A stretch of DNA of 64,000 nucleotides from an uncultured Chthonomonas sp. (lineage in GTDB: Bacteria; Armatimonadota; Chthonomonadetes; Chthonomonadales; Chthonomonadaceae), in assembly GCA_903859705.1 (NCBI GenBank), contig CAIONQ010000170.1:1-64000 (forward strand), given 5' to 3'. The notes under the pieces were generated by a model, which was not told where the DNA came from, did not search any database, and was given only the letters and a program-made list of their open reading frames with translations. This document shows, piece by piece, positions 23,998 through 34,139 of the stretch. Made by a program: the position numbers and the translations under genes. Position 1 is the stretch's first letter, and each line of letters begins with the position of its first letter.

Positions 23998-26565
23998 ATG
24001 GAGCCGAAGAACCTCTCGGAAATCCTGAACATAGTGGACCCGACCCCGGAAGAGACAGTGGACCAATCTACCGGCGGTAAGGCGAAAGAGCGTGAAACAG
24101 ATGGCGCTCAAGAAATTCCTGAAGAGCTGAACTTGCTTCCGCTTCGGGAAGTAGTGATCTTTCCTGTTCTCGTGGCTCCGCTTGGCGTAGGTCGTGAAAA
24201 CTCAATAACTCTTATTAACGACAGCACGAATGGTGGCAATAGGCTGATTGGCGTGGCCTGCATGAAGGACCCAACAGTTGAGAACCCCACACTTGACGAC
24301 GTATATAAGATAGGTGCCGTGGTTGCTATTAGAATGATGGCGCAGGTGCCGGATGGGATAAAGCTGATAGTACAGGGCGTACGTCGGTTTGAAATTCTTG
24401 AGGCAGTTCAAACAACGCCATACCTGCGGGTTAAGGTTCGCCCAATAGAAGAGCCAACCGTAACCGAAGCAGACTCGCTTGAGATTGAAGCGCTAAAGCG
24501 AAGCATTTCGCTGATGTTTGCACGTGTGGTTCAGCTTTCTCAAGATCTGCCAGATGAGATGCAGAACATGCCGAACAACGTGCCGGATCCCGGTGCGCTT
24601 ACAGACTTGATTGCTGCTCAGATGCCGAGAATTACATATCAGGAGCGCCAGGAGATCCTGGAACTGATTGAGTTAAAGCCAAGGATGACTCGGCTTCTTG
24701 AGTTGATATCTCGAGAAGTACAGCTGCTTGAACTTGGCAGTAAACTTCAATCAGAAGTAGCCCATGAAATGGGAAAATCGCAGCGGGAGTATTACCTGCG
24801 CGAACATATGCGGCAGATACAGAAGGAGCTTGGCGAGGGCGACGATCAGGCCAGTGATCTGGACGAAATTCGTGAAAAGATTGTGGATTGCGGTATGCCT
24901 GAAGAGGCCTGTAAAGAGGCGGAGCGTGAGCTTGAACGCCTTACCCGCATGAACCCTGCTGCGCCTGAGTTTAACGTTGCAAGAACATATTTGGATTGGA
25001 TGACGGCACTTCCCTGGCAGATAACCACCGAGGATAACCTCGATATTCGCGAAGTGAAGGCTGTGCTGGACGCCGATCACTTTGGTCTCGAAAAGGTGAA
25101 AGATCGCATTCTTGAATACCTCTCCGTTCGCAAGGTGAAACAGGGAGTTGTGCGCCAACCTATCCTCTGTTTTGCCGGACCTCCTGGAGTAGGCAAGACT
25201 TCTCTTGGCCGATCCATTGCCCGTGCAATGGGCCGTAAGTTCGTCCGTATGTCTCTTGGTGGGGTTCGGGATGAGGCCGAAATCCGTGGCCACAGGCGAA
25301 CATATGTTGGCGCTCTTCCCGGGCAAATTATCCAGAACATTAAGCGAGTAGAAACCAATAACCCGGTATTCTTGCTTGATGAAATTGATAAAGTAGCCGC
25401 TGACTTCAGGGGAGACCCAAGCTCAGCACTGCTCGAAGTGTTGGACCCAGAACAGAACGGCACGTTCCGCGATCACTACCTGGATGTTCCGTACGACCTT
25501 TCTAAGGTGTTATTCATAACCACTGCGAATATGCTCGATACAATTTCACCGCCCCTGCGAGACCGCATGGAGGTAATTGAAATTGCCGGATATACGGAAG
25601 AAGAGAAAGTAGCTATTGCTATTCAATACCTTATTCCAAAACAGGCGGAAGAGCACGGCATATCCGGCAAAATCGATTTCACCGAGGATGCCGTGAAACA
25701 CCTGGTGCGCGGTTATACCGCCGAAGCCGGCGTGCGTAACCTGGAGCGTGAAGTTGCCAAGATATGCCGTAAAGCTACGCGCCGCGTGGCAGAAGGTGAA
25801 ATCAAGAAACTGCGCGTAACGGCGAAAGTTGTAGCAGAGTTCCTTGGAGCACCGCGCATTGAAAAAGAAGAGGCCAAGAACCGGGTAGACAGGCCTGGTG
25901 TTGTTACAGGCTTGGTGTGGACGCAAATGGGTGGAGACATTATATTTGTGGAAGCGGCCGCAACACCCAGCCCCACAAACCGACCGTCAACACTCACGAT
26001 AACAGGGCAACTTGGCGACGTGATGAAGGAATCGGCACAGGCAGCTCTCTCATACGTGAGAGCGCATGCACGTGAAATAGGCGCGCCAGTGGACTTCTAT
26101 GAGAAGAATGATATCCATATTCATGTTCCCGCAGGAGCCATTCCGAAGGATGGACCTTCCGCTGGAATCACAATGGCCACAGCTCTGGCATCGCTGTTTA
26201 CCGGGCGGAAAGTAAGGCCTTTACTTGCCATGACCGGCGAAGTTACGCTTACCGGACGTGTATTGCCAATTGGTGGTGTAAAAGATAAGGCGCTCGGAGC
26301 ACGCCGCGCCGGTATCACAACGATCATAATGCCAGAAAAGAATCGCAAAGATGTTATGGAGGAGCTTCCAGATGAAGTACGCCAGGACATCAAGTTCGAA
26401 TTCGTAAAGGACGTTGCCGAAGTGTTAAAGCTTGCACTTATGAAACCAGGAGAAGCCGAACGCCCAGCACCTCGCAAGCCCGCAGCCGAGGAGCGTCCGC
26501 GCGCTGCACCAAGATCTCGCAATACGGCGCGCCCGGCGACTGGCACTACACCACCCGCACAGTAA
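23998..26565 (+). CDS. lon: ATP-dependent protease Lon
   Basis: An 855-residue LonA. The N-terminal substrate-binding domain (from LLPLREVVIFP, about 46-250) and a helical region are followed by the AAA+ module with Walker A GPPGVGKT at 394-401, Walker B FLLDEID, and sensor residues. The protease domain holds the Ser-Lys dyad: S721 in KDGPSAG and K764 in GGVKDK. It degrades misfolded and regulatory proteins in the cytoplasm. It has a Ser/Asp/Glu-rich N-terminal extension (about 40 residues) and a Pro/Ala/Arg-rich tail of about 40 residues beyond the usual end. GGAAGG precedes the start; a terminator follows. Confidence 0.98.
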   Translation: MEPKNLSEILNIVDPTPEETVDQSTGGKAKERETDGAQEIPEELNLLPLREVVIFPVLVAPLGVGRENSITLINDSTNGGNRLIGVACMKDPTVENPTLDDVYKIGAVVAIRMMAQVPDGIKLIVQGVRRFEILEAVQTTPYLRVKVRPIEEPTVTEADSLEIEALKRSISLMFARVVQLSQDLPDEMQNMPNNVPDPGALTDLIAAQMPRITYQERQEILELIELKPRMTRLLELISREVQLLELGSKLQSEVAHEMGKSQREYYLREHMRQIQKELGEGDDQASDLDEIREKIVDCGMPEEACKEAERELERLTRMNPAAPEFNVARTYLDWMTALPWQITTEDNLDIREVKAVLDADHFGLEKVKDRILEYLSVRKVKQGVVRQPILCFAGPPGVGKTSLGRSIARAMGRKFVRMSLGGVRDEAEIRGHRRTYVGALPGQIIQNIKRVETNNPVFLLDEIDKVAADFRGDPSSALLEVLDPEQNGTFRDHYLDVPYDLSKVLFITTANMLDTISPPLRDRMEVIEIAGYTEEEKVAIAIQYLIPKQAEEHGISGKIDFTEDAVKHLVRGYTAEAGVRNLEREVAKICRKATRRVAEGEIKKLRVTAKVVAEFLGAPRIEKEEAKNRVDRPGVVTGLVWTQMGGDIIFVEAAATPSPTNRPSTLTITGQLGDVMKESAQAALSYVRAHAREIGAPVDFYEKNDIHIHVPAGAIPKDGPSAGITMATALASLFTGRKVRPLLAMTGEVTLTGRVLPIGGVKDKALGARRAGITTIIMPEKNRKDVMEELPDEVRQDIKFEFVKDVAEVLKLALMKPGEAERPAPRKPAAEERPRAAPRSRNTARPATGTTPPAQ

Positions 26566-26605
26566 TCTTGTGTATGTGGTAGACAAAGAATAAATAGAAG
26601 ACGAT

Positions 26606-26641
26606 GGCCCACAGATTGCACACGCAGGCTGTGGGCCTTTT
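26606..26641 (+). terminator. Rho-independent terminator after lon
   Basis: GGCCCACAG (26606-26614) pairs with CTGTGGGCC (26629-26637), followed by TTTT. Confidence 0.9.
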
Positions 26642-26717
26642 CACAGCTTGAAACGAACAATGATTGCACGCCGTACTATAGAATAAGAAACAAATGACTA
26701 CTATTTTTCTGAAATTG

Positions 26718-26758
26718 TTGACACGTAGACATATATACTGTATGATATGTATGTCTAC
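26718..26758 (+). promoter_or_regulatory. Near-consensus sigma70 promoter overlapped by a palindromic operator
   Basis: TTGACA (26718-26723), a 17-bp spacer and TATGAT (26741-26746) make a near-ideal promoter, with the start point expected near 26753. Inverted arms GTAGACATA (26725-26733) and TATGTCTAC (26750-26758) flank the -10 element, so a repressor bound there would block transcription. It drives the gene starting at 26872. The regulator is not identifiable. Confidence 0.75.
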
Positions 26759-26871
26759 ATGTTCAGTGGTACCTATGTCGGCTCAGAGATGCGACAATTA
26801 GCATGAGCGACGAGCTTAGTGTCGGTGATTAAGAGCGGTTATCCGCACTGTTGCCGGCAGGGAGAACTGCA

Positions 26872-27378
26872 ATGTGCGTTCCTATACGAATTGAAATGGA
26901 TTCGATTTCCGATAACTCAGTTTTTGTCCAGATAGCCAGCAAACAATCTGTACGGCCGTTGCGCAAAGCGGCGGGGGTGGCTTTGGCGGCCTTCGCACTT
27001 CTGGTGCTTGGCCTGGCCGCTGTTGGGGCGAAAACTGTAATGTCCAGCATTGGCAATGCAGGTGACCTACGGGCAGCATCAGCGCCTGTAACGGGTGCTT
27101 TGCAGGCATCTGTTGGTTCTATAAGTCGCGCTGATGGTTACATTACAGTTGCGGGAACTGTTGTTAATCCTCTTAACCGCACCACACCAACTGTGAACGC
27201 AGTTCTGGAAATATTGGATAGATCTGGCAAAACAATCGCGGTTGAAGAGTCTGTAATTGCGTACAGATCTTTGCATGCCAGCGAGTCCTCCCCATTTACC
27301 ATCATGACACCAGATGCTAAAGAGGCTTCCCAATATCGGCTGTCATTCCGACGCCCTGATGGTGCAATGATTGAGTAG
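26872..27378 (+). CDS. Membrane-anchored FxLYD-like protein, function unknown
   Basis: A 168-residue protein with a cytoplasmic N-terminus of about 30 residues, one transmembrane helix (VALAAFALLVLGLAAVG) and an exported beta-rich domain. The domain pattern (ITVAGTVVNPLNRTTPTVNAVLEILDRSG and the later PF-T) resembles FxLYD/DUF3426-type immunoglobulin-like modules with no known enzymatic role. ATG 26872 is chosen for GGGAG seven bases upstream; a TTG at 26851 would also be in frame. It is monocistronic: strong regulated promoter upstream, terminator downstream. Confidence 0.7.
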   Translation: MCVPIRIEMDSISDNSVFVQIASKQSVRPLRKAAGVALAAFALLVLGLAAVGAKTVMSSIGNAGDLRAASAPVTGALQASVGSISRADGYITVAGTVVNPLNRTTPTVNAVLEILDRSGKTIAVEESVIAYRSLHASESSPFTIMTPDAKEASQYRLSFRRPDGAMIE

Positions 27379-27439
27379 ATGAATTAGTAAGCACCAACGT
27401 TATTTTGTATTTCGTTGGAATGAATGATATTGCAATTAG

Positions 27440-27470
27440 ACGGTCTCCCTGAATCCGGGGGACCGTTTTT
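27440..27470 (+). terminator. Rho-independent terminator
   Basis: ACGGTCTCCC pairs with the GGGGGACCGT arm around a short loop, followed by TTTTT ending at 27470. The 220 bp from here to leuB hold no recognisable gene or promoter. Confidence 0.85.
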
Positions 27471-27689
27471 AAGTTTGGCCAACCCATATTTGTTTTTGGT
27501 AGGATGTTGCTGTAACGTGCGTGCCAGGATTCTCGATGAGGTTCTGAAGGAAACGTATTGAAGTAAACGTAAGGTAAATGGACGCATATTGCCATCCAGA
27601 AGATGTGCTTGATGCGGACTAATTAGCGGGTAACCAGCCAAAAAGCGCGGTAAACTGTGAATACAGGCTTATCGGAGGTTTTTGTTAAC

Positions 27690-28787
27690 ATGACGTATCA
27701 TATTGCGGTCCTTTCCGGAGATGGCATTGGGCCCGAAATAGTTGCTCAGGCACAGCGTGTGCTCGTTGCCGTAGGAGAGAAGTACTCTCTTGAGTTCGAA
27801 TTGACGCCGGCACTTGTTGGCGGTATTGCTTATGATGCTACTGGTCACCCATTACCGCCAGAAACACTTGAGCTCTGTAAGAATTCAGATGCTGTTTTGT
27901 TAGGTGCGGTTGGTGGTCCAAAATGGGACAATGTGCACCCTGCTACTTTGAGACCAGAAGTAGGTGCCCTCCTTCCTCTACGGCGAGAGTTGGGACTATT
28001 TGCAAACCTCCGCCCTGCAACTCTGTTTCCGGCCCTCGCGTCTGTTTCCTCTTTGAGAGCCGACATTGTTGGGGGTGGGTTGGACCTGCTTGTGGTGCGC
28101 GAGCTTACTGGAGGCATTTACTTTGGCAAGCCAAAAGGCCGCTCTGAGGATGGGCAAACTGCTACAGATACCTGTGTGTATTCACGCCACGAAATCGAAC
28201 GCATAGCTGTAGTGGGCTTCGAAGCAGCGCGCAAACGTGGTGGCAACCTCTGTTCTGTAGACAAAGCGAACGTTCTTGAAACTTCCAGGCTGTGGCGAGA
28301 AGTGGTTGTTGAAGTGAGTGCACGGTATCCCGATGTGGCACTTAGCCATATGCTGGTAGATAACTGCGCCATGCAACTGGTAAGAAACCCCGCTCAATTT
28401 GATGTCATAGTAACGGAAAACATGTTCGGCGATATCCTGAGTGATGAGGCATCCATGCTCACGGGAAGTCTTGGCATGCTGCCGTCTGCTAGCCTGGGAT
28501 CTCGAGAGACCGCAGGTGGGCGAGGCACCTTTGGCCTCTATGAGCCAATTCACGGTAGCGCGCCAGATATCGCAGGGAAGGGGGTGGCAAATCCATTGGC
28601 CACAATCTTATCATGTGCACTACTGCTCCGACACTCACTGGGTGAAGAAGTTGCCGCCGTAGCAATTGAGACTGCAGTAAGCAAGGTGCTTACCGAAGGT
28701 GCACGTACTGCTGATATAGCTGGTGACGGTTCGGCACCTATAAGTACTACAGCCATGGGTGACTTAGTGCTTGCAGCACTGAGTTAA
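27690..28787 (+). CDS. leuB: 3-isopropylmalate dehydrogenase
   Basis: A 365-residue NAD-dependent enzyme of leucine synthesis that oxidises and decarboxylates 3-isopropylmalate. Family marks: [11 protein letters not shown] at the start, AVGGPKWD, the LRPE and [12 protein letters not shown] substrate arginines, [13 protein letters not shown] with the conserved Tyr, [11 protein letters not shown], and the signature region [27 protein letters not shown]. Length is normal. ATG 27690 matches the family start; GGAGG lies eleven bases upstream. No other leu gene is nearby. Its stop shares the TTAA tetramer with the convergent gene's stop. Confidence 0.97.
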   Translation: MTYHIAVLSGDGIGPEIVAQAQRVLVAVGEKYSLEFELTPALVGGIAYDATGHPLPPETLELCKNSDAVLLGAVGGPKWDNVHPATLRPEVGALLPLRRELGLFANLRPATLFPALASVSSLRADIVGGGLDLLVVRELTGGIYFGKPKGRSEDGQTATDTCVYSRHEIERIAVVGFEAARKRGGNLCSVDKANVLETSRLWREVVVEVSARYPDVALSHMLVDNCAMQLVRNPAQFDVIVTENMFGDILSDEASMLTGSLGMLPSASLGSRETAGGRGTFGLYEPIHGSAPDIAGKGVANPLATILSCALLLRHSLGEEVAAVAIETAVSKVLTEGARTADIAGDGSAPISTTAMGDLVLAALS

Positions 28788-31528
28788 GGTCCATCCCAGG
28801 AAATTACTAACTTTGCTGATCCATGTATCTGTAAAATCATGCGTCCGGTTTCTGAACCATCTCTTTCGGTGGCAATGGAACTGGGCGCATAATTTTTTTC
28901 CGTAATGGTTGTATTTACATTGCCTTGGATACCGGAAATCAGGACGCTTACAGGGTGAGACTGCCATGGCTCAACAAGCAACTCAATGGATCTGGCGGTT
29001 CTGGATGTAATGCGCAGGTGGCACGGAGCATGCACTATTCCATGTTTCCCGGGCAGCAGTAGCATTTGATAAACAGGGTTCATCCTGAATAACCGAATTG
29101 CGTTTACCTGCAATGTGCCCGGGTTTATGGCTGCAAAGTTTCTGGTTTGTGGCCTCAGGCTAAATGAATCGGGCAACAATCCAAACAAGTTTGGATCTGT
29201 GGCCGGGTAGGATTGCTGTATTCCGGATGCTGTTATTCCGTCTGCAAGTCTGGCCCAAAATGCGGCTTCAGGAGATCCAACGTCTGCAAGTTCATATAGA
29301 GCTGCCGAGAACACGAGCCCGCACCATTGCACGGGCAGCCCCATCCAGTTTGGCGATATCCACTGTGTAGCGCCCAGAACAGGAGTGGTAGCATATAGAC
29401 CAATGGCGCCCGCAGTAGGGTTGCGCAAGTATACAAATGGAACCCCGCTCCAGGCCCAGTGCTCCGCATGCTTCAAGAGGGTTTTATCGCCGGTGAGCCG
29501 GTAACCAAGCACATAGGCATTAACCATATTTGCTGATGCCAGAATATCAGGCGTGTGCAGCGGTACTTCCCAGGTTTGAGCACCACGCGGAACTGTGTTC
29601 TCAAACCTATCGAGCCGGTGCAGTAATGCAATGCCATGGTTTATCAGCGCCCAATCCCCTGCAAAAGCTGCATTCTGAAGCAGACTGAAAACCAGTTGGC
29701 TCGTTAATCCATTTGCATCTTTCTCGAAGTGTGTTTTGCCGAGATCTGTCTTGTCTGGAGAAGCCCTGTACAATACGCGCCCATCTGGCTCAAACATTGT
29801 TGCCAAACCAGTTGCTTGCTGTTTGGCTGAATTCATCGAGTCTGCAACGCCTCCAAAATTCAGGCATGGTGCTGGGTATCGAACGTGAGAAACTCCGTTG
29901 GCTGCTCTCTCTGCTAAGGGAACCTTGCTTATTGCATTCCGAGCAGCAAGTATCAGCCTTCCTCTATCTGCATCAACATTGGGGACCGAGGCGAGCCAGT
30001 CTATCAGTAGCGCTGCATCTGCGGCAGGGCCAGGGTTAAAGTTGCCACCGGGCACAAATGCATGTCGATAGAGCCCATTGGCAGAAACTGCAGAATCCAA
30101 CCAGGCGTGAGCAGCCTGAAGAATATAATCTGGATAGCGAACACCTTGCATCGGTACTACCGGGAGCGGGTGTCTTTTCAGGTATTGCTGCACAGCTGAT
30201 AGAACGCTATTCGCTGGCTGTGCGTGCAGCTCGGCAACAGCGAATAACGCATGGCCGGGCAACATATCCGTGCCCTCGTACGGTAAGAGGTTGCCTTCCA
30301 CACGGTCCGAGGTGCCATTAGAACCAGGAAACAGCAATCCCATCACATGCCCATGAGAGTGGTAAATACGGTCTGGGCTATCGAATACGGCGCTGAGGGC
30401 ATTATCGAACTTCCAACTAAAAGATGAGCTGAGACCAGCTTGCTCCACTACCATCAACGGCATTGTAATGCGTAAAGTATCCGTTACAGAACGAATGGCC
30501 TGCGGGCCAATTAAGTCCTGTTCGCTGCTGGAAGGTTCGTTCTTGTCCAGATATTCCAGCCCAGCGAACAGACCATGTTCCTTTTCTTCGCCATGTGGGC
30601 CGCCTTCCCCTGAACTGCATAGCAGCACTGGCAGATAAACAACCCGGCGCTTATGATTAGTTTGCACCTGAGAACTTATCTGAAAGCCACCATCGGGCAA
30701 TGGTTTATATGTCCTATCTAGCAGCCACGTAGCTCCGCCTCCATCTACTACCCTTTGTGTTACGCGAATGACGGGGCCGACCTTCTTTACGAATATTTTT
30801 GACCGCCGAAGATCTAGCCATTTTAGTTGTGAAGTGTTTGGAAGGGTGAACCCAATTTTCCCCCCTTCAATTCCTCGGAAGGCTACTTTCCCAGATACAC
30901 GCATCACAAATTGATCTGGGAGAGTGGTGCTGACGCTGAGTGTGGAACTACCGGATATGATTTGCCGGGGGAGTGGGAGGATAAACGAGCTTCGCAGTCC
31001 CTGCCAAACAGGTTCGGGAAGCAATACACGCCTGCTTGTGCGGATATAAGAAACAAGGCACGTTCCGTGTTCACCTGGTGGATCAAAACGCAGCCGAAAC
31101 CCGGCCCCAAGCGCTGGGATGGGTACACGAATGGTACACCACTTGCCGGCTGGTGCCGGGAACTTTGCAGAGTCCTGTTCTACAGGGCCGTGGCCATCTC
31201 GGAAGTAAAACACCTGGCCAGTACCGCCCTGTTGCGAGAGCAGCCTCATTTCAAGCCAGAGAGGAGTGCCTGTGGGGTAGTTCGCTTCGGGGCCAATAGC
31301 GTACGGGTCGGCGCCTGTAATCGATAGCTCGATGTTCGCGCCGCTCTGCCGGATCGGTGCCAGATCGTGCGCAGCAATCCATTTGGGGATATTTTGCGGA
31401 TTGGTAAATCGGTATTCAGGAAACCTTGTGATCTGCGCACAAACTGCGTGCGGGAATTGAGCTATTAAAAATAACGAAACAATCGCCGCCTGCAGCACCC
31501 AGCTCAATTTCCTGTGTTGGTAAATCAC
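28784..31528 (-). CDS. Large secreted protein of unknown function, alpha-barrel-like C-terminus
   Basis: A 914-residue exported protein that I do not recognise. A signal peptide is clear ([15 protein letters not shown], ends AVCAQ). Residues 30-170 form a beta-sandwich-like module ([29 protein letters not shown]) typical of carbohydrate binding. The middle (180-440) is beta-rich. Residues 460-800 look helical with repeated Trp/Leu/Ala motifs ([45 protein letters not shown]), as in (alpha/alpha)6 glycosidases or lyases, ending in a small beta domain. A GTG at 31528 is chosen because GGAGG lies five bases before it. A glycan-active enzyme is a guess. Confidence 0.6.
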   Translation of the reverse strand: MIYQHRKLSWVLQAAIVSLFLIAQFPHAVCAQITRFPEYRFTNPQNIPKWIAAHDLAPIRQSGANIELSITGADPYAIGPEANYPTGTPLWLEMRLLSQQGGTGQVFYFRDGHGPVEQDSAKFPAPAGKWCTIRVPIPALGAGFRLRFDPPGEHGTCLVSYIRTSRRVLLPEPVWQGLRSSFILPLPRQIISGSSTLSVSTTLPDQFVMRVSGKVAFRGIEGGKIGFTLPNTSQLKWLDLRRSKIFVKKVGPVIRVTQRVVDGGGATWLLDRTYKPLPDGGFQISSQVQTNHKRRVVYLPVLLCSSGEGGPHGEEKEHGLFAGLEYLDKNEPSSSEQDLIGPQAIRSVTDTLRITMPLMVVEQAGLSSSFSWKFDNALSAVFDSPDRIYHSHGHVMGLLFPGSNGTSDRVEGNLLPYEGTDMLPGHALFAVAELHAQPANSVLSAVQQYLKRHPLPVVPMQGVRYPDYILQAAHAWLDSAVSANGLYRHAFVPGGNFNPGPAADAALLIDWLASVPNVDADRGRLILAARNAISKVPLAERAANGVSHVRYPAPCLNFGGVADSMNSAKQQATGLATMFEPDGRVLYRASPDKTDLGKTHFEKDANGLTSQLVFSLLQNAAFAGDWALINHGIALLHRLDRFENTVPRGAQTWEVPLHTPDILASANMVNAYVLGYRLTGDKTLLKHAEHWAWSGVPFVYLRNPTAGAIGLYATTPVLGATQWISPNWMGLPVQWCGLVFSAALYELADVGSPEAAFWARLADGITASGIQQSYPATDPNLFGLLPDSFSLRPQTRNFAAINPGTLQVNAIRLFRMNPVYQMLLLPGKHGIVHAPCHLRITSRTARSIELLVEPWQSHPVSVLISGIQGNVNTTITEKNYAPSSIATERDGSETGRMILQIHGSAKLVISWDGP

Positions 31529-31557
31529 TGCAGCCTCCACGTTTGTATAAAAGAAGT

Positions 31558-31599
31558 GGGCCGTTCACAACAACCCTAAAGAATTGTTATGAACGGCCC
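31558..31599 (-). terminator. Terminator of the penicillin-acylase-family gene
   Basis: A 16-bp stem with one or two mismatches (arms 31558-31573 and 31584-31599, beginning GGGCCGTTCA) directly downstream of the minus-strand acylase gene. Confidence 0.75.
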
Positions 31600-31616
31600 T
31601 GTAGCAATATATCTAA

Positions 31617-33740
31617 CTAATTTTCAACTTCGATGATTCTAACCGAAGTTGCATGCTTAATCAGTTCTTTCCTATTCAGGAAGTATGTTGACGCTGCCTT
31701 CCCTTTCGAGAAGAGTTTTTCGGCCTGATCGTCCCAGTGACCGCTTTCCTTATGGTCACTCTCGCCGAGTGGGAGTATTGCCCAGGATTGCGGTGGATTT
31801 GTCATGGCAACTATCTGTGTGGCAGTCTGTCCGCCATGCCCAACCATCAGTCCATTGTGCTTACCATACGATATTGCGTGCGGGGTTGCCATGCCAACTT
31901 CAACGGAGTCACCCTTTAGAGATCCGCCGCTTGCCGGATACGTGGTGTCGCTCCCTTCGCGGCCAATCCGGAAATAGTCTCCGTATTTAACATCAATCTT
32001 GCCGAACATGGTGTGGAGCACTTCTGCGCCTTTTGAAAGTGCCAGTACTAAAGTGTCGTCAGTAAGGTCCGGTGTTGGTTCTGTGGCCTTCATTGCCTTG
32101 TCGGGCAGACCCTTCTTAAACGCGAAGAACGCCATTGCATCCATAGAATCGGCCGAGCTAACCCGATTCCATCGAAGCACACGCTCAAGAATAACACCCG
32201 CATCACCCGATACCGTTGTGCTGCCGACTGCCTTCTTAAGCCGCTCCTGCCACAGCTCTGCATGCCATACGCGGGAGCTGAATGCTATCTCAATCATCTT
32301 GTCTACGCTTACGTTGGTTGCCTCATCGAGAAGCTCTGTCATCATCTCAGAGCGCTGATGGCGCGGCTCATCAAACGTTGCGTTGTAGATATATGGGTAC
32401 TTAGCAAACTTTTCGGGAAGTAAAGGGCTGTTCTTCATCATGCCGGCTGGTGTTACATTGCAGTTATGCATGTACCCGGATACCGGGTTAAGGATCTGCA
32501 CCATATCGGAATTGTGATGGAGGCCACGGAACTCGGTTGCAGAGGTGTTGCCGGGTACCGGTTTTGTCCAATCAACTCCTGGGGCGCGTACTGGCACTCT
32601 GCCCGTGCGGCAGTAGAATATATCGCCCTGTATGGTGGCCACCATTACGTTTTGCATCATCAACTGGCGCATCTCCAGCGCTTTTTTCATTTCAGTAATG
32701 TTGTGGGCCGTCATCATCTTGTACGATTGATCTGCGAGGCCCACTGCCTCCTCGTACATCGAAGCCATAGCATATGCCTTACCGTTTTTGTGAGCCATTA
32801 TTGGGCCATGGTGCGAGGCTTCGAGCGTTATCTCCTGGTACTTAATCTCATTGCCCACCTTAACGCCGATGCGATCTTTCCATACCTTTAAACTGCGCCA
32901 CTTGCCATTATATTTGTACTGGTGGGGGTTAGCGGGATTGAGCTCCTCTTCATATACATCCGTAGTATCCGGCCCACCCGTTGTCATTGCAACCGAGCAC
33001 CATCTACTGTGGCCAAGCGTTGGCAGTGGCATGCCTAGGAGGCATACTCCCGATACCTGATAGTTTCCCGCATAAATTCGTTCAGCATAAAAGCGGAAAG
33101 GACCATACCAGGTTAGGTGTGGATCAATTACTGCAAGGGGGGCACCAATGGAAGTCCGCTTCGGAGCAATAAGCATTTCGTTAGAGCCGTGATATTCTGG
33201 CGGAACATCTGGCCTAATGCTGACCTTCTCAAGGTCATCTTCAGCTTCGCCGAGTGGCCATCCCCAGATAATGTATCTTCCAAGAGCAATCACATCCCAT
33301 GGGTGAATTTCCTGAGCCCATGCTGGCACCTGCTCCGGGTGATCCTTCATAAACTTCCGAACGCCCGCTTGATAGGATTCGATGGACTGGCGAACTTCAG
33401 GACTGATCTGGCTATATTTTGCGCGCGCTATCTCGGCGTGCCTGTACAGCTTCTGCTCATGGTCTTCGGCGAAGTGCGATGCGCCCAACACCTCTGAAAC
33501 GGTTCCGTTGGCACGGCGATAGTTGAGTAGTAGCTCTTCGAGCCTATCTTCTGCCTGTGCATATCCAAGTGCATAACTGGCCGTTGCCAGATCTGGAGCA
33601 TAAACATGGGGAATACCCCATTCGTCTCGGTAAAGAGTGGCTGATTCGTTTGCACGCGCCGGTGCATTACCGAAACTAAGAAATAGTGCTGTCAATCCCG
33701 CTGCAGTCAGAAGCCCCGACCGCCACCCGTACCTGGTCAC
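31617..33740 (-). CDS. Penicillin acylase-family N-terminal-nucleophile amidase
   Basis: A 707-residue precursor exported by a signal peptide (LLTAAGLTALFLSFG, ends PARA). The family self-cleaves before a catalytic Ser; here HGSNEML places the nucleophile at S186, splitting a small alpha subunit from a ~520-residue beta subunit. DEWGIPHVYA near the N-terminus and SHHGPIM in the beta subunit are family features. Relatives hydrolyse amide bonds of penicillins, acyl-homoserine lactones or N-acyl amino acids; the substrate cannot be told here. GTG 33740 has AAGGCAGG upstream and precedes the signal peptide; an ATG at 33770 lacks a binding site. Divergent from the NRPS gene, so a role in processing an acylated peptide is possible but unproven. 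Confidence 0.85.
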   Translation of the reverse strand: MTRYGWRSGLLTAAGLTALFLSFGNAPARANESATLYRDEWGIPHVYAPDLATASYALGYAQAEDRLEELLLNYRRANGTVSEVLGASHFAEDHEQKLYRHAEIARAKYSQISPEVRQSIESYQAGVRKFMKDHPEQVPAWAQEIHPWDVIALGRYIIWGWPLGEAEDDLEKVSIRPDVPPEYHGSNEMLIAPKRTSIGAPLAVIDPHLTWYGPFRFYAERIYAGNYQVSGVCLLGMPLPTLGHSRWCSVAMTTGGPDTTDVYEEELNPANPHQYKYNGKWRSLKVWKDRIGVKVGNEIKYQEITLEASHHGPIMAHKNGKAYAMASMYEEAVGLADQSYKMMTAHNITEMKKALEMRQLMMQNVMVATIQGDIFYCRTGRVPVRAPGVDWTKPVPGNTSATEFRGLHHNSDMVQILNPVSGYMHNCNVTPAGMMKNSPLLPEKFAKYPYIYNATFDEPRHQRSEMMTELLDEATNVSVDKMIEIAFSSRVWHAELWQERLKKAVGSTTVSGDAGVILERVLRWNRVSSADSMDAMAFFAFKKGLPDKAMKATEPTPDLTDDTLVLALSKGAEVLHTMFGKIDVKYGDYFRIGREGSDTTYPASGGSLKGDSVEVGMATPHAISYGKHNGLMVGHGGQTATQIVAMTNPPQSWAILPLGESDHKESGHWDDQAEKLFSKGKAASTYFLNRKELIKHATSVRIIEVEN

Positions 33741-34139
33741 GTTGATACCTGCCTTACCGTTATTGTACATATCGATTGGATTGGCCCAGAAACGGCCGGT
33801 AGATAACCAAATCCGTCCGTTACTTTAACCCACCCCTGTTGTGGCGTTTCATTACCCCAGCACTGGAATCCTGCCAGAGTAGCATGAGTATCACACTTTC
33901 AAACAGCACGGTTGCTTGCGGTGGTCAACGATCCATTTGCAATGCGCACAGCGTGCACTATTGTTGATTGAGCCCAACCACGGCATAAAACTGTGCTATC
34001 CTATTAGGTGCGTTTGTTGCCGTAACTACAGGATAGGGACTGTGGATTTTCGGCCGCGCCAAGCATTGGTAGTTAACCCATTATTCTTACTTGTGAATGA
34101 GCTGTTCGGAGATGAATAGCTGAGAGAGGTTTTGACCTG
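33741..34139. other. Divergent intergenic region between acylase and NRPS genes
   Basis: No gene supported; a 67-codon frame ending at 34119 has no protein character. An inverted repeat CTATCCT (33996-34002)/AGGATAG (34030-34036) could be an operator. GAGAGGT near 34124-34130 is the NRPS ribosome binding site. No confident promoter hexamers. Confidence 0.45.

Noticed and set aside
27471-27689. Leucine-codon attenuator leader before leuB
   Set aside because: No short frame with a run of Leu codons and no following terminator/antiterminator pair was found.
33916-34119. 67-codon frame just upstream of the NRPS gene
   Set aside because: No binding site and no recognisable content; the region is better read as a leader or promoter.
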